A stretch of 64,000 nt of DNA, taken from the NCBI GenBank assembly GCA_023429135.1, contig JAEYWD010000008.1:62001-126000 (forward strand), in the 5' to 3' direction. The notes beneath the pieces were generated by a model, which saw only the letters and a list, made by a program, of their open reading frames with translations, did no database searches and was not told the origin of the DNA. A program made the position numbers and the translations under genes. Positions 43,401-50,604 of the stretch are shown in pieces. How positions within the stretch are numbered: the stretch's first letter is position 1; each line of letters begins with the position of its first letter. The stretch is from Bacteroidota bacterium (GTDB taxonomy: Bacteria; Bacteroidota; Bacteroidia; Bacteroidales; JAAUTT01).

Positions 43401-45293
43401 CAGCTCGGGTCTATAAACAGCCTGGTTGCTGCGTAAAATGGGCGACTGCTGTTCCAGTTTCATATTATACTCCAGCGTTGCCGGTTTATTCTTTAGATTG
43501 GGAATACGGGACTGATTAACAGAAGCGGGCAATTTAACATCAAAAGAACTCTTCGACAGAATATTTTCCAATTTTACCCAGGCACGCGGATGAACACGCA
43601 GATCGAATTTGGACCAGTCGAGCAATTCCTCCATAATCAGCGGAAAACCCAGGTGACCGGCAGCAAGCTCGTAAGCCAGGCGACTTTTCTTTGCCCTGAT
43701 TTGCATTGCCGGCAGTTTAATTTCGGTTTCGGATGACCTATCGTAATTCGGAACTTTGGTAGCCTCAAACCAGGCTTGTTCCAACGTATGCTGCGTTTGG
43801 AAATAAATAATTACTAATCCTTTGTTTGCCGGGTCGTCCAGCTCCATAAACGGAGCCTGCCCCTTGTTCGAGAATTTGAAATTGTGAAACTCAAACTCAA
43901 GCACCATCAGGTCTTCGGGTCGAAGTACCTTAATTTTCAATGCTTTCTTCGGAAGAAACTTAACATCTTCGTAATTGAGGTTAAGCTGTGGAGTATTACG
44001 GTTCACCTGAGTTGCGGCAGCTTTATTTTCCTGACGTTTTGCCGGAGGATCCTGTGGGGGAGTGATGAAATTAATTTCGCCTTCTTCCCGAAGCTTGCTT
44101 TCACGTTTGCTCTGAATTCGGATGGCAGGAGAATTCTCAAAATACGATGGCAATGTGATGGCATTCCCCACTACTGGCTGAAAAGCTGTTAGTTTAGGTT
44201 CAAAAACGTGACCAAAGACTTTTAATTCCTTCCCAAATGCTTCAAAAGCAGGTTTTGCTTCTCCGTTTTTAAATTGAAACGAACCCAGCGGATTTGGTAC
44301 CCATTGCCCACCCGAAACCAGGGAAGCTCCCAAATAAAATTCGGAAGGCTCGTTGTCCTTAAATTCAGAATAATATAAAAACTTTTCGAAATCGAACCGG
44401 CTTGCAAGCTTTTGGTCTGGCCAGTATTGCACGGGTTGTTCATCGGAAACCCAAACAGCTTTATATGGGGTATCTCCACCCGAATGTGCTGCAAGTATAT
44501 TCAAGTCGGGCTGTGCCTTGGTAACCAGCTTATCCGTTCCATGGAAGGAAATTTTCGCAACTACTTCCTTCCAGCCTTCAAACTGTGGAAGAATATAATG
44601 AACCGCATTCCCAGGTACATGTTTCAATACAGGAGTTTCCCCTTCGAAAGGACGGAGCATTAAATTGTCATTGAAAGATTCATAGGAATGAATCACCGAC
44701 TTAACCGCCTGTTTCCCATGAAAATTAAAGCACCAGTCATGGCTGAGTTTCCCCGAACACTCACCGGTTAAAGTTAAAGCCAGGTCGTTTCTTTCTCCCA
44801 AAAATGAATTATCAAAAACCGAAATAAAATCGAGGGCAATTCTTCCATCAAGCCAATCGATAAAATGGAGCTGCTTTTTGATATTCAGTTCTGGAACAGC
44901 AATATTCATCATCCATTTATCACCGTTGTAAAAAATATCACCTTGCATTGAAAAATGGAAGTTGGATTGATTGATCGTCAGACCCTGAATTTTAAAGGTA
45001 TACCTGTCTTTCCCCTCCTCAACTGTTACTTGGGGGTTTCGGGCAAAAAAACCGTGCGAAACAGCCCAAGCTATTTTTCCCTCCCGTTCCACCACAAATC
45101 TGTTTTTCGTATGCCACACAGTAAACGGTTTAAAACTCATTGCTTTCACCGTTTCAGCAACAGGATTTATGGCTAAAACGCCTAAGCCAACTGTTCGCAA
45201 AAAGTTACGCCTGTTGCTACCTGATGGAATATTGGGGTTGGGAGCTGTGAGGACTTTTCTCACATTCCTGAGGTGTAAAAGTTTAAAGTGCAT
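40479..45293 (-). CDS. Giant protein of unknown function, 1604 aa, with twin-arginine signal (first gene of the pair)
   Basis: No named family is recognised with certainty. Residues 26-50 form a twin-arginine export signal: SNRRNFLRTVGLGVLAINPV, with RR at 28-29. Residues ~400-435 are a polar linker (PPQDPPAKRQENKAAATQ). A conserved-looking core near 825-925 contains LTSLGAYLDWHAFFDVP, GRDHYVKIVEEGYLFPFG, HRAAVVKVTERKF and NRQRMFIVVLEKEVFY. A coiled coil lies near 1170-1240 (KVNQLKKELEDIRNEMLALE). The last ~300 residues are glycine-rich amphipathic strands (TISIYGGGGFFRLVSTLEG, HLSILGLITVSMEFYLALT, VEVLFFSKTVSVTVRKEI) ending DWNEYCLAFAS. No catalytic motif or type IX secretion tail is visible. 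It probably forms a folded exported complex with its neighbour; that is inference. Confidence 0.87.
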   Translation of the reverse strand: MHFKLLHLRNVRKVLTAPNPNIPSGSNRRNFLRTVGLGVLAINPVAETVKAMSFKPFTVWHTKNRFVVEREGKIAWAVSHGFFARNPQVTVEEGKDRYTFKIQGLTINQSNFHFSMQGDIFYNGDKWMMNIAVPELNIKKQLHFIDWLDGRIALDFISVFDNSFLGERNDLALTLTGECSGKLSHDWCFNFHGKQAVKSVIHSYESFNDNLMLRPFEGETPVLKHVPGNAVHYILPQFEGWKEVVAKISFHGTDKLVTKAQPDLNILAAHSGGDTPYKAVWVSDEQPVQYWPDQKLASRFDFEKFLYYSEFKDNEPSEFYLGASLVSGGQWVPNPLGSFQFKNGEAKPAFEAFGKELKVFGHVFEPKLTAFQPVVGNAITLPSYFENSPAIRIQSKRESKLREEGEINFITPPQDPPAKRQENKAAATQVNRNTPQLNLNYEDVKFLPKKALKIKVLRPEDLMVLEFEFHNFKFSNKGQAPFMELDDPANKGLVIIYFQTQHTLEQAWFEATKVPNYDRSSETEIKLPAMQIRAKKSRLAYELAAGHLGFPLIMEELLDWSKFDLRVHPRAWVKLENILSKSSFDVKLPASVNQSRIPNLKNKPATLEYNMKLEQQSPILRSNQAVYRPELIDNFVRADKSTTLKPTFSVAAMKLVDLRVAPIPPTSTSIEAPTLMYISPNQLNDFTHKTKLDLRDVEVPEFKRNVVISSQTRVIDPLEASKGEIAELWHTRMGVKLKDGKTSLATFKNLQTIRVLWADDATANYQDAVVRNVPFMASLDANNRHKLVHTTSNYTIPGFKPFAVPVKKLMLTSLGAYLDWHAFFDVPAPADTYLNIIEWEHLATLGRDHYVKIVEEGYLFPFGHRAAVVKVTERKFHKETRAALNRQRMFIVVLEKEVFYNRTDPEGKFIEFPFQAIRIETLSTPDIDNPEEKTLIKVPPASSGNSKYKLVSIRKNTNYNFYINVGGEGFKFSIVATDKENKEHQIRMPLVFLENRIARDTTLMQQVIDVYNPNTTYALTGFNGQKVAYSESFVDNDTAFETDTMLFGGKVYPAKGLADIKFHPVMQLADVYIKAIEELTGLRKAANITLEDDNNPGKVFARVKGAVVDFSGGSDKAGGFLSPNMAVNGLSKLQGPVGGNLEDSKNLMFRAKEFFDAIGDFPSAKIFGVIDIFSLLKVVDLKGDFDAMIAKVNQLKKELEDIRNEMLALENQAKTLATDVSAKLAGLKQNLKDKVAELLKSLNGNMPKMPNLKVYTTDLSFFAEYKWQPEFKGTDITVIPSLKVKVANPLTALTITSLLERPFDTSQPAKFSSIARFEKFGVDIVPLMVVNFNYLEFRSGTSAKTDVKVDIDKDNPIKFQGVLTFVNNLQSIIPSTGFSDDGPYIDLKPTGVTAGFNISIPDVTLGMCMITNISLGAAVTLPFTGAPLTIAFNFCRRENPFLLTISIYGGGGFFRLVSTLEGVQSIEAAFEFGAAVSLNVGVASGAVSVMGGFYFKVEIVSGKTKTTLTGYIRINGHLSILGLITVSMEFYLALTAIIENVGGKDKVTRMEGEATLKVKVEVLFFSKTVSVTVRKEIMGADADPKFVDMVMEDDWNEYCLAFAS

Positions 45294-45532
45294 AGTAAGC
45301 CAGTTAGGTGATATAAAGGCCGTTAGTAATTGTTGATTAAAAGTAAGGTAAATTAGTCTTTTATCAAAAGGAAAGGTGGAGAAAGAATAAAAAATATCTG
45401 AATATCCTATTCGTAACCAATCGTGTAGCGAACAGGAATGTTAAGGGTTTGAAGAGACTGTTTTTAGCCTATTATTTCACAAATTCATGTATGTATGGGG
45501 CCATCACTCATTACAAATTCGCAATTATTTAC

Positions 45533-46399
45533 TTATTTTTTATACTCATCTATATAAACAGAAGGTGTGCGTCCGGTTAATCTCTTAAACTGTTCGTTGA
45601 AATGGGACAAATTATTGAAACCACTCTGAAAACATGCACTGGAAATGGTGGTGTTATCTTCGAGGAGGAGCTTACAGGCATTCCCGATTCTAAACTCATT
45701 CAAAAAAGAAGTAAAAGTCTTTCCCGTATGTTTTTTAAAATAACGGCAAAAGGCAGTTTCGCACATATTTACTGTGCCCGACACATCCTTTAATGCTATG
45801 TTTCTGGTGAAGTTTCTGATAATATATTCATGGATTTTATTAAACCTGTAAAAATCGTAAGTGTTGATAGTGCGGGAATATCCAATGCTGGAAAGAAAGC
45901 AACTTTCTTTGGTGTTTGCCATAAAATCCAATAGCAGAATTAACTCGGTAATCCTTTGAATTCCTGTTTTTTGAAATATACTTTTTATCCGATTACCAAT
46001 ATAATCCCGTGCGTCTCCCAAAAACTGAATTCCTCTTTGCGATTTACCGAGAAACTCTTTAATGGCATTCATTTCAGGGATATTAACAAACATTGAATCA
46101 AACACCTCTTTTCGGAATTGAATCACCAAAGCTTTTATTCCTTCTGTGTTCTTGTTTATTACATAACTTTCGTCGCTTTTCCACCAGTGCGGAACATTTT
46201 CACCTATAATACATACTTCGCCTTCGTCAAAACGTGTAATGCTATCTCCAATAAAGCTGGTACCGGTACTTTTAACTACTAGCAAAATTTCAATCTCCGG
46301 ATGAAAATGCCAGGGTACGGTAAAATGTGGCTTTTCCTCATCCAGGAAAATAACCGATTGCTCAGGCAAAGGAACAAGCTTCTGAAAAAATGGTTTCAT
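45533..46399 (-). CDS. AraC-family regulator with N-terminal cupin, likely inositol-operon regulator
   Basis: A 288-residue cytoplasmic regulator. A small-ligand cupin domain occupies about 20-110 (HFTVPWHFHPEIEILLVV, then FDEGEVCIIGENVPHWW). A linker of helices leads to the double-HTH AraC domain at about 185-288 (NIALKDVSGTVNMCETAFCRY, TISSACFQSGFNNLSHFNEQF), closing with the typical FKRLTGRTPSVYIDEYKK. It is divergent from the sodium symporter that starts the inositol operon, with a 282-base shared gap containing GCTAAA repeats. It therefore probably controls that operon in response to inositol or an early metabolite; ligand and sign of control are inferred. Confidence 0.9.
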   Translation of the reverse strand: MKPFFQKLVPLPEQSVIFLDEEKPHFTVPWHFHPEIEILLVVKSTGTSFIGDSITRFDEGEVCIIGENVPHWWKSDESYVINKNTEGIKALVIQFRKEVFDSMFVNIPEMNAIKEFLGKSQRGIQFLGDARDYIGNRIKSIFQKTGIQRITELILLLDFMANTKESCFLSSIGYSRTINTYDFYRFNKIHEYIIRNFTRNIALKDVSGTVNMCETAFCRYFKKHTGKTFTSFLNEFRIGNACKLLLEDNTTISSACFQSGFNNLSHFNEQFKRLTGRTPSVYIDEYKK

Positions 46400-46495
46400 A
46401 CTCAGGTTTTTATGTCAGATCAAATGGCATACAATTATTCAGCTCCATTTTAAGACCTTTTCACTCAACATCGTTTAGTGTGAAATATTTCCATA

Positions 46496-46598
46496 TTTAG
46501 CAACTGTGAATTAATTAACATTTAAAAGTGCTAAAATAGCATTATATAAGGATAAATACGCTAAATTTTTCTATAAAATTCAATCATACCTTTATCCT
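46496..46598. promoter_or_regulatory. Candidate AraC-binding sites between regulator and symporter genes
   Basis: GCTAAA occurs at 46530-46535 and 46560-46565, exactly 30 bases apart, about three helical turns. A reverse copy TTTAGC is at 46496-46501. AGGATAAA (46549-46556) and TTTATCCT (46591-46598) add an inverted pair. Direct half-sites in phase upstream of the target gene are typical of AraC-type activators. The symporter starts at 46682. Confidence 0.4.
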
Positions 46599-46681
46599 AA
46601 CATTTACACTTACATACAGGCTATTACAGCAGCATTATTTTTTTTAGGGGCCTCTGATTTACATAACTAAACTACTTTGGC

Positions 46682-48493
46682 ATGAAAGAATTTTCAACAC
46701 TGGACTGGGTTGTTTTCATAGGTTATATTTCCATTATAGTTTTTGTAGGGTTATGGGTTTCCCGCACCCGGAAAGGGCAACAAAAGACTGCACAGGATTA
46801 TTTTTTAGCAAATAAAGCTTTACCCTGGTGGGCAATTGGTGCTACGTTACTTTCGGCTAATATTTCAGCCGAACATTTTATAGCCATGTCAGGATCGGGT
46901 TATGCTATTGGACTCGCAATTGCAGCTTACGAGTGGGTTGCAGCGGTTGTATTAATTATTGTAGCCAAGTTTTTTCTTCCTGTATTCATCGAAAAGGGTA
47001 TTTATACTATGCCTCAGTTTCTTACCCAGCGCTATGACAGAAGGGTGAGCACAAGTCTTGCTATATTCTGGTTACTGGTGTATGTTTTTGTAAATATGAC
47101 TGCAGTAAGTTACCTGGGGGCGCTTGCAATGGAGAAGATATTAGGCGTGCCATTAGTTTATGGTGTTATTGGATTTGCCTCGTTTTCAGCTTTGTATTCG
47201 TTGTGGGGCGGCATGAAAGCTGTAGCATGGACTGATGTGATAACCGTTTTAGTATTGGTTTTCGGAGGACTCGTTACCACTTATCTGTCGTTAGATGCTG
47301 TGAGTGCCGGTCACGGAGCATTTGCAGGAATGAAAGAAGTTCTGCACCAAGCCCCTCAAAAATTCCATATGATTATTGAAAAAGGAACAATATTCATTCC
47401 CGATGGTAAAGGAGGCACGAAAGATGCTTTTATGGATCTTCCAGGTCTTGGAGTTATTTTGGGCTCGATGTGGCTTACCAATATAGGATTCTGGGGCTTC
47501 AACCAGTTTATTATTCAACGCGGCCTTGCAGGTAAAAGCCTTAAAGAAGCTCAGCACGGAATTGTCTTTGCAGGTTATCTTAAGTTATTAATGCCTATTC
47601 TGGTTGTTATACCGGGTATTGCAGCATTCGTTCTCGGTGCCAAACTTGTCCGTTCTGATGAAGCATATCCATGGTTACTTAAAACCATAATTCCTGTCGG
47701 AATAACCGGATTGTCGTTTTCGGCAATAGCTGCTGCCGCTGTTTCTTCTTTAAGCTCTCTTGTAAACAGTGTTTCTACAATTTTTACTATCGATATTTAC
47801 AAAGGCTACCTCAACAAGGAGGCAAACGACAAGCAAATGGTAAGGGTTGGAAGAATTGTAGTGTTTATTGCCCTACTTATCTCCACCCTGGTGGCGCCCC
47901 AGCTCCGGACACTAGATCAGGCTTACCAATACATACAGGAATACACAGGATACATATATCCCGGATCCTTCCTGATTTTCTTCTGCGGACTCTTTTGGAG
48001 ACAGGCTACAGCAAATGCCGCCTTTTGGACTGCTATTCTCACCATCCCGATTGGTATTGCGTTTAAGGTGGTTTGCCCTGAGATGCCTTTCATTTTAAGA
48101 ATCGGATATGTTTTTATGATTCTATCGGTAGTTATGGTTGGGCTCAGCTTACTGGACAAATCGCACAAAATAGAAAACTCTTTCTCCAGTGAGATGGTGA
48201 GAAAAAAGATGCTTACCACTGGAATTCTGATCTTAAGCATTGCTCTTATAATAGGAGTTGTCGCAGCGTTTTTTGTATACCCGCTCCGCGATCTTGCTTT
48301 CGATTCAATTTATGTTTTAGTGACCGGCTTTGTACTTACCGGGTTGATCTTGATATTTAACTATTCGGGGAAAACCCTGAATATTAAAAGTATTATTAAT
48401 GAAAAAGGTCTTTTTAAAACAAGTATGCCATTTAATATAGCATCGATTGGAATATGCGGTATTCTGGCAACCATTTACTATTTCTTCTGGTAG
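46682..48493 (+). CDS. Sodium:solute symporter (SSS family), probable inositol transporter
   Basis: A 603-residue inner-membrane protein with about 14 helices. The start DWVVFIGYISIIVFVGLWV and the following DYFLANKALPWWAIGATLLS are classic for the SSS/SGLT family. GSGYAIGLAIAAYEWVAAV and SLYSLWGGMKAVAWTDVI-type helices follow. The sodium-site helix AIAAAAVSSLSSLVNSVSTI is present near 345-370. It closely follows the SGLT-like subgroup that includes mammalian and bacterial myo-inositol carriers. Being first gene of an operon of inositol enzymes makes myo-inositol the likely substrate. The iolB gene starts 23 bases later. Confidence 0.9.
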   Translation: MKEFSTLDWVVFIGYISIIVFVGLWVSRTRKGQQKTAQDYFLANKALPWWAIGATLLSANISAEHFIAMSGSGYAIGLAIAAYEWVAAVVLIIVAKFFLPVFIEKGIYTMPQFLTQRYDRRVSTSLAIFWLLVYVFVNMTAVSYLGALAMEKILGVPLVYGVIGFASFSALYSLWGGMKAVAWTDVITVLVLVFGGLVTTYLSLDAVSAGHGAFAGMKEVLHQAPQKFHMIIEKGTIFIPDGKGGTKDAFMDLPGLGVILGSMWLTNIGFWGFNQFIIQRGLAGKSLKEAQHGIVFAGYLKLLMPILVVIPGIAAFVLGAKLVRSDEAYPWLLKTIIPVGITGLSFSAIAAAAVSSLSSLVNSVSTIFTIDIYKGYLNKEANDKQMVRVGRIVVFIALLISTLVAPQLRTLDQAYQYIQEYTGYIYPGSFLIFFCGLFWRQATANAAFWTAILTIPIGIAFKVVCPEMPFILRIGYVFMILSVVMVGLSLLDKSHKIENSFSSEMVRKKMLTTGILILSIALIIGVVAAFFVYPLRDLAFDSIYVLVTGFVLTGLILIFNYSGKTLNIKSIINEKGLFKTSMPFNIASIGICGILATIYYFFW

Positions 48494-48516
48494 TTAAACA
48501 TTAACTGTACGATTAT

Positions 48517-49392
48517 ATGATAAAACGGGATAAAAGTCATCCGCTATTATTGAAGCCCGATGAGGAGAATAAAATTTATCAATCATTTACCAGTCGGGAA
48601 GCCGGTTGGGATTATCTGAACTTTGAAGCACGGTTGATTGAAAAAGGTAACTCGTGGACAGGAAATACGGAAGATAACGAGTACATGTTCGTACTATTGG
48701 GAGGAGATTTTAAGGCCGTCACCTCCAAAGGTAACTGGAAAACGAATAATGGCCGGAAAAATGTATTCAGCGGTTTGCCATTTGCCCTGTATCTTCCGCC
48801 CCAAACGGAGTATAATATAACTGCCACAAGCGAAGTTCTTGATATCGCAGGCTGCTGGAGCCCTACCGACCAGGTATATTCTCCAATATTTGTAACTCCC
48901 GACGCTGTTAAAAATATGGGCGTCGAATTTCGTGGAGGTGGTAATGCCAGTCGCCAGATAAACAGTATTCTTCCCCCGGGTTCCTCCTGCCACCGTTTAG
49001 TGAGTGTTGAAGTTTATACTCCATCGGGTAACTGGAGTTCATATCCGCCCCACAAACATGATGTTCACAAAACTGATCCCTCAGGCAAAATCCTCGAAGC
49101 GGATCTCGAAGAAATATACTTCTACAAAATAGATAAACCCGAAGGATTTGCATTTCAAAGAGTTTATAACGACATGAGGAGTCTCGACGAAACTATGAGT
49201 GTGCAAAACAACGAGGTAGTCCTGATCCCGGAAGGTTACCATCCTGTAACGGTTGCACCCGGGTTCAACGGTTATTATCTGAACTTCCTGGCTGGTAGTG
49301 CACAGTCGCTTGCGGCAAGTGACGACCCTGATCTCGCATGGATAAAAAAATCCTGGCCTGGTTTGGATCCACGCCTTCCAATTGTAGAATAG
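48517..49392 (+). CDS. iolB: 5-deoxy-glucuronate isomerase IolB
   Basis: A 291-residue bicupin enzyme. It converts 5-deoxy-D-glucuronate, made by IolD, into 2-deoxy-5-keto-D-gluconate. Family landmarks are present: YLNFEARLIEKGNSWTG, LPFALYLPPQTEYNITATS, and the metal-binding cupin motif SYPPHKHDVHKTDPSGK followed by LEEIYFYKI. The end, VTVAPGFNGYYLNFLAGS, is also typical. It lies between the symporter and the transaldolase-family gene. Its product would be the substrate of the next step, for which no kinase is encoded here. Confidence 0.93.
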   Translation: MIKRDKSHPLLLKPDEENKIYQSFTSREAGWDYLNFEARLIEKGNSWTGNTEDNEYMFVLLGGDFKAVTSKGNWKTNNGRKNVFSGLPFALYLPPQTEYNITATSEVLDIAGCWSPTDQVYSPIFVTPDAVKNMGVEFRGGGNASRQINSILPPGSSCHRLVSVEVYTPSGNWSSYPPHKHDVHKTDPSGKILEADLEEIYFYKIDKPEGFAFQRVYNDMRSLDETMSVQNNEVVLIPEGYHPVTVAPGFNGYYLNFLAGSAQSLAASDDPDLAWIKKSWPGLDPRLPIVE

Positions 49393-49431
49393 AGTGTAAC
49401 AGTATCAATCTGTAAATTATAAGATAAAGTC

Positions 49432-50493
49432 ATGACTATTAAAACAAAAATGCAACAAACAAGCGAAACCAGAACTGAGTTCTGGAACGACTCATGCTCC
49501 ATCAGAGAGTTGACCGAAGCTGTTGCACAAGGTGCTGTGGGAGCTACTTCCAACCCAATGATTGTTTACAACGTTATTTCGAACGAAAGAGAGATCTGGA
49601 AAGATACCCTGCAAGCTATTATTAAAAATTATCCTGACGATTCGGAAGACGAAATCACCTGGAGGCTTATCGAAACCATTGGAATGAAAGCTGCCAATGT
49701 ATTGGATAATGTTTACCGGACCTATAAAGGAACAAAGGGCCGATTGTCCCTTCAGGTTAACCCAATGCATTTTCGCAGTACAGGTAAAATGACAGCACAT
49801 GCTAAATACCTTGCTGCACTTGCTCCAAACATGGCAATAAAAGTGCCCTGTGTTGGTGCTGGCATGGATGCTATTGAAGAATTAACTGCTGCAGGAATTT
49901 GTGTAAATGTAACCGTTTCTTTTACTGTTGCACAAGCTCTTGCAGCAGCCGAGAGAATCGAACGGGGCCTGAACCGTGCCAAAGCCAACGGAATTGACAT
50001 CAATACCTTTACCCCTTATGTTACCATTATGGTTGGCAGGTTGGATGATCAATTAAAAAGGGTAATGAACAGCGAGAAAATCTCCATTGATCCAGGATAT
50101 CTGGAATGGGCGGGAGTAGCTGCTTTTAAAAAAGCATATCAAATTTTTCAACAGAAAGGATACCGGAGTAAACTGCTATCGGCCGCATACCGGAACCATA
50201 TGCATTGGTCCGAATTTATTGGAGGCGATGTAGTTGTATCAATGCCTTACGAATGGTGGAACAGGTTCAATAATTCGGAAGTAGAAGTTATTCCCCGCAT
50301 ACATATACCTGTAAGAGAAGAAATTGTTGATACATTATACGGAACTTTCAAAGACTTTCGCACTGCTTATGATGAGGATGGCATGAAAGAAAGCGACTTT
50401 ATACATTTTGGAGCCTCGATACATACATTGAATCAATTTATAACCGGCTATCAGAATCTCCAGACACTTATCAGAGAAGCTATACTGGTGTAA
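49432..50493 (+). CDS. Transaldolase-family protein, candidate 2-deoxy-5-keto-gluconate aldolase
   Basis: A 353-residue class I aldolase of the transaldolase family. The Schiff-base lysine is Lys137 in MAIKVPCVGAG. Asp20 (FWNDSC) and Asn41 in ATSNPMIV match the other active-site positions. In true transaldolases the strand after the first third carries a catalytic Glu; here it reads GRLSLQVNPMHF with Gln108, as in fructose-6-phosphate aldolase (GRLFAQV). That enzyme splits a ketose to free dihydroxyacetone. The gene sits between iolB and iolD where a kinase and DKGP aldolase would be expected, so it may cleave 2-deoxy-5-keto-D-gluconate to malonate semialdehyde and dihydroxyacetone. The fold is sure, the reaction is inferred. 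Confidence 0.85.
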   Translation: MTIKTKMQQTSETRTEFWNDSCSIRELTEAVAQGAVGATSNPMIVYNVISNEREIWKDTLQAIIKNYPDDSEDEITWRLIETIGMKAANVLDNVYRTYKGTKGRLSLQVNPMHFRSTGKMTAHAKYLAALAPNMAIKVPCVGAGMDAIEELTAAGICVNVTVSFTVAQALAAAERIERGLNRAKANGIDINTFTPYVTIMVGRLDDQLKRVMNSEKISIDPGYLEWAGVAAFKKAYQIFQQKGYRSKLLSAAYRNHMHWSEFIGGDVVVSMPYEWWNRFNNSEVEVIPRIHIPVREEIVDTLYGTFKDFRTAYDEDGMKESDFIHFGASIHTLNQFITGYQNLQTLIREAILV

Positions 50494-50512
50494 AATCCCC
50501 GGTAAGGCGAAA

Positions 50513-50564
50513 GCTGGTGCGGGTTTGTAACGCGTGCCTTTCGATACCGCAAACGCGCGCAAGC
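50513..50564. repeat. 52-bp interspersed palindromic repeat, copy A
   Basis: Starts gctggtgcgggtttgtaacg and ends caaacgcgcgcaagc, so the outer arms are roughly inverted. The first 26 bases match the reverse complement of the repeat at 52511-52562 at 25 positions. It fills most of the 111-base gap before iolD. No coding potential. Confidence 0.75.
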
Positions 50565-50604
50565 ACTCAAAGAAAAGTCAATTACAATTAAAAACCGAAA
50601 TTAA

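Noticed and set aside
36039..45293. Phage tail, contractile injection or type VI secretion module
   Set aside because: No tail tube, sheath, baseplate, ATPase or spike gene is nearby, and neither giant protein shows a recognisable tail motif.
49432..50493. Housekeeping pentose-phosphate transaldolase
   Set aside because: Position inside the inositol operon and the Gln at the acid/base site argue against it, though no assay excludes it.
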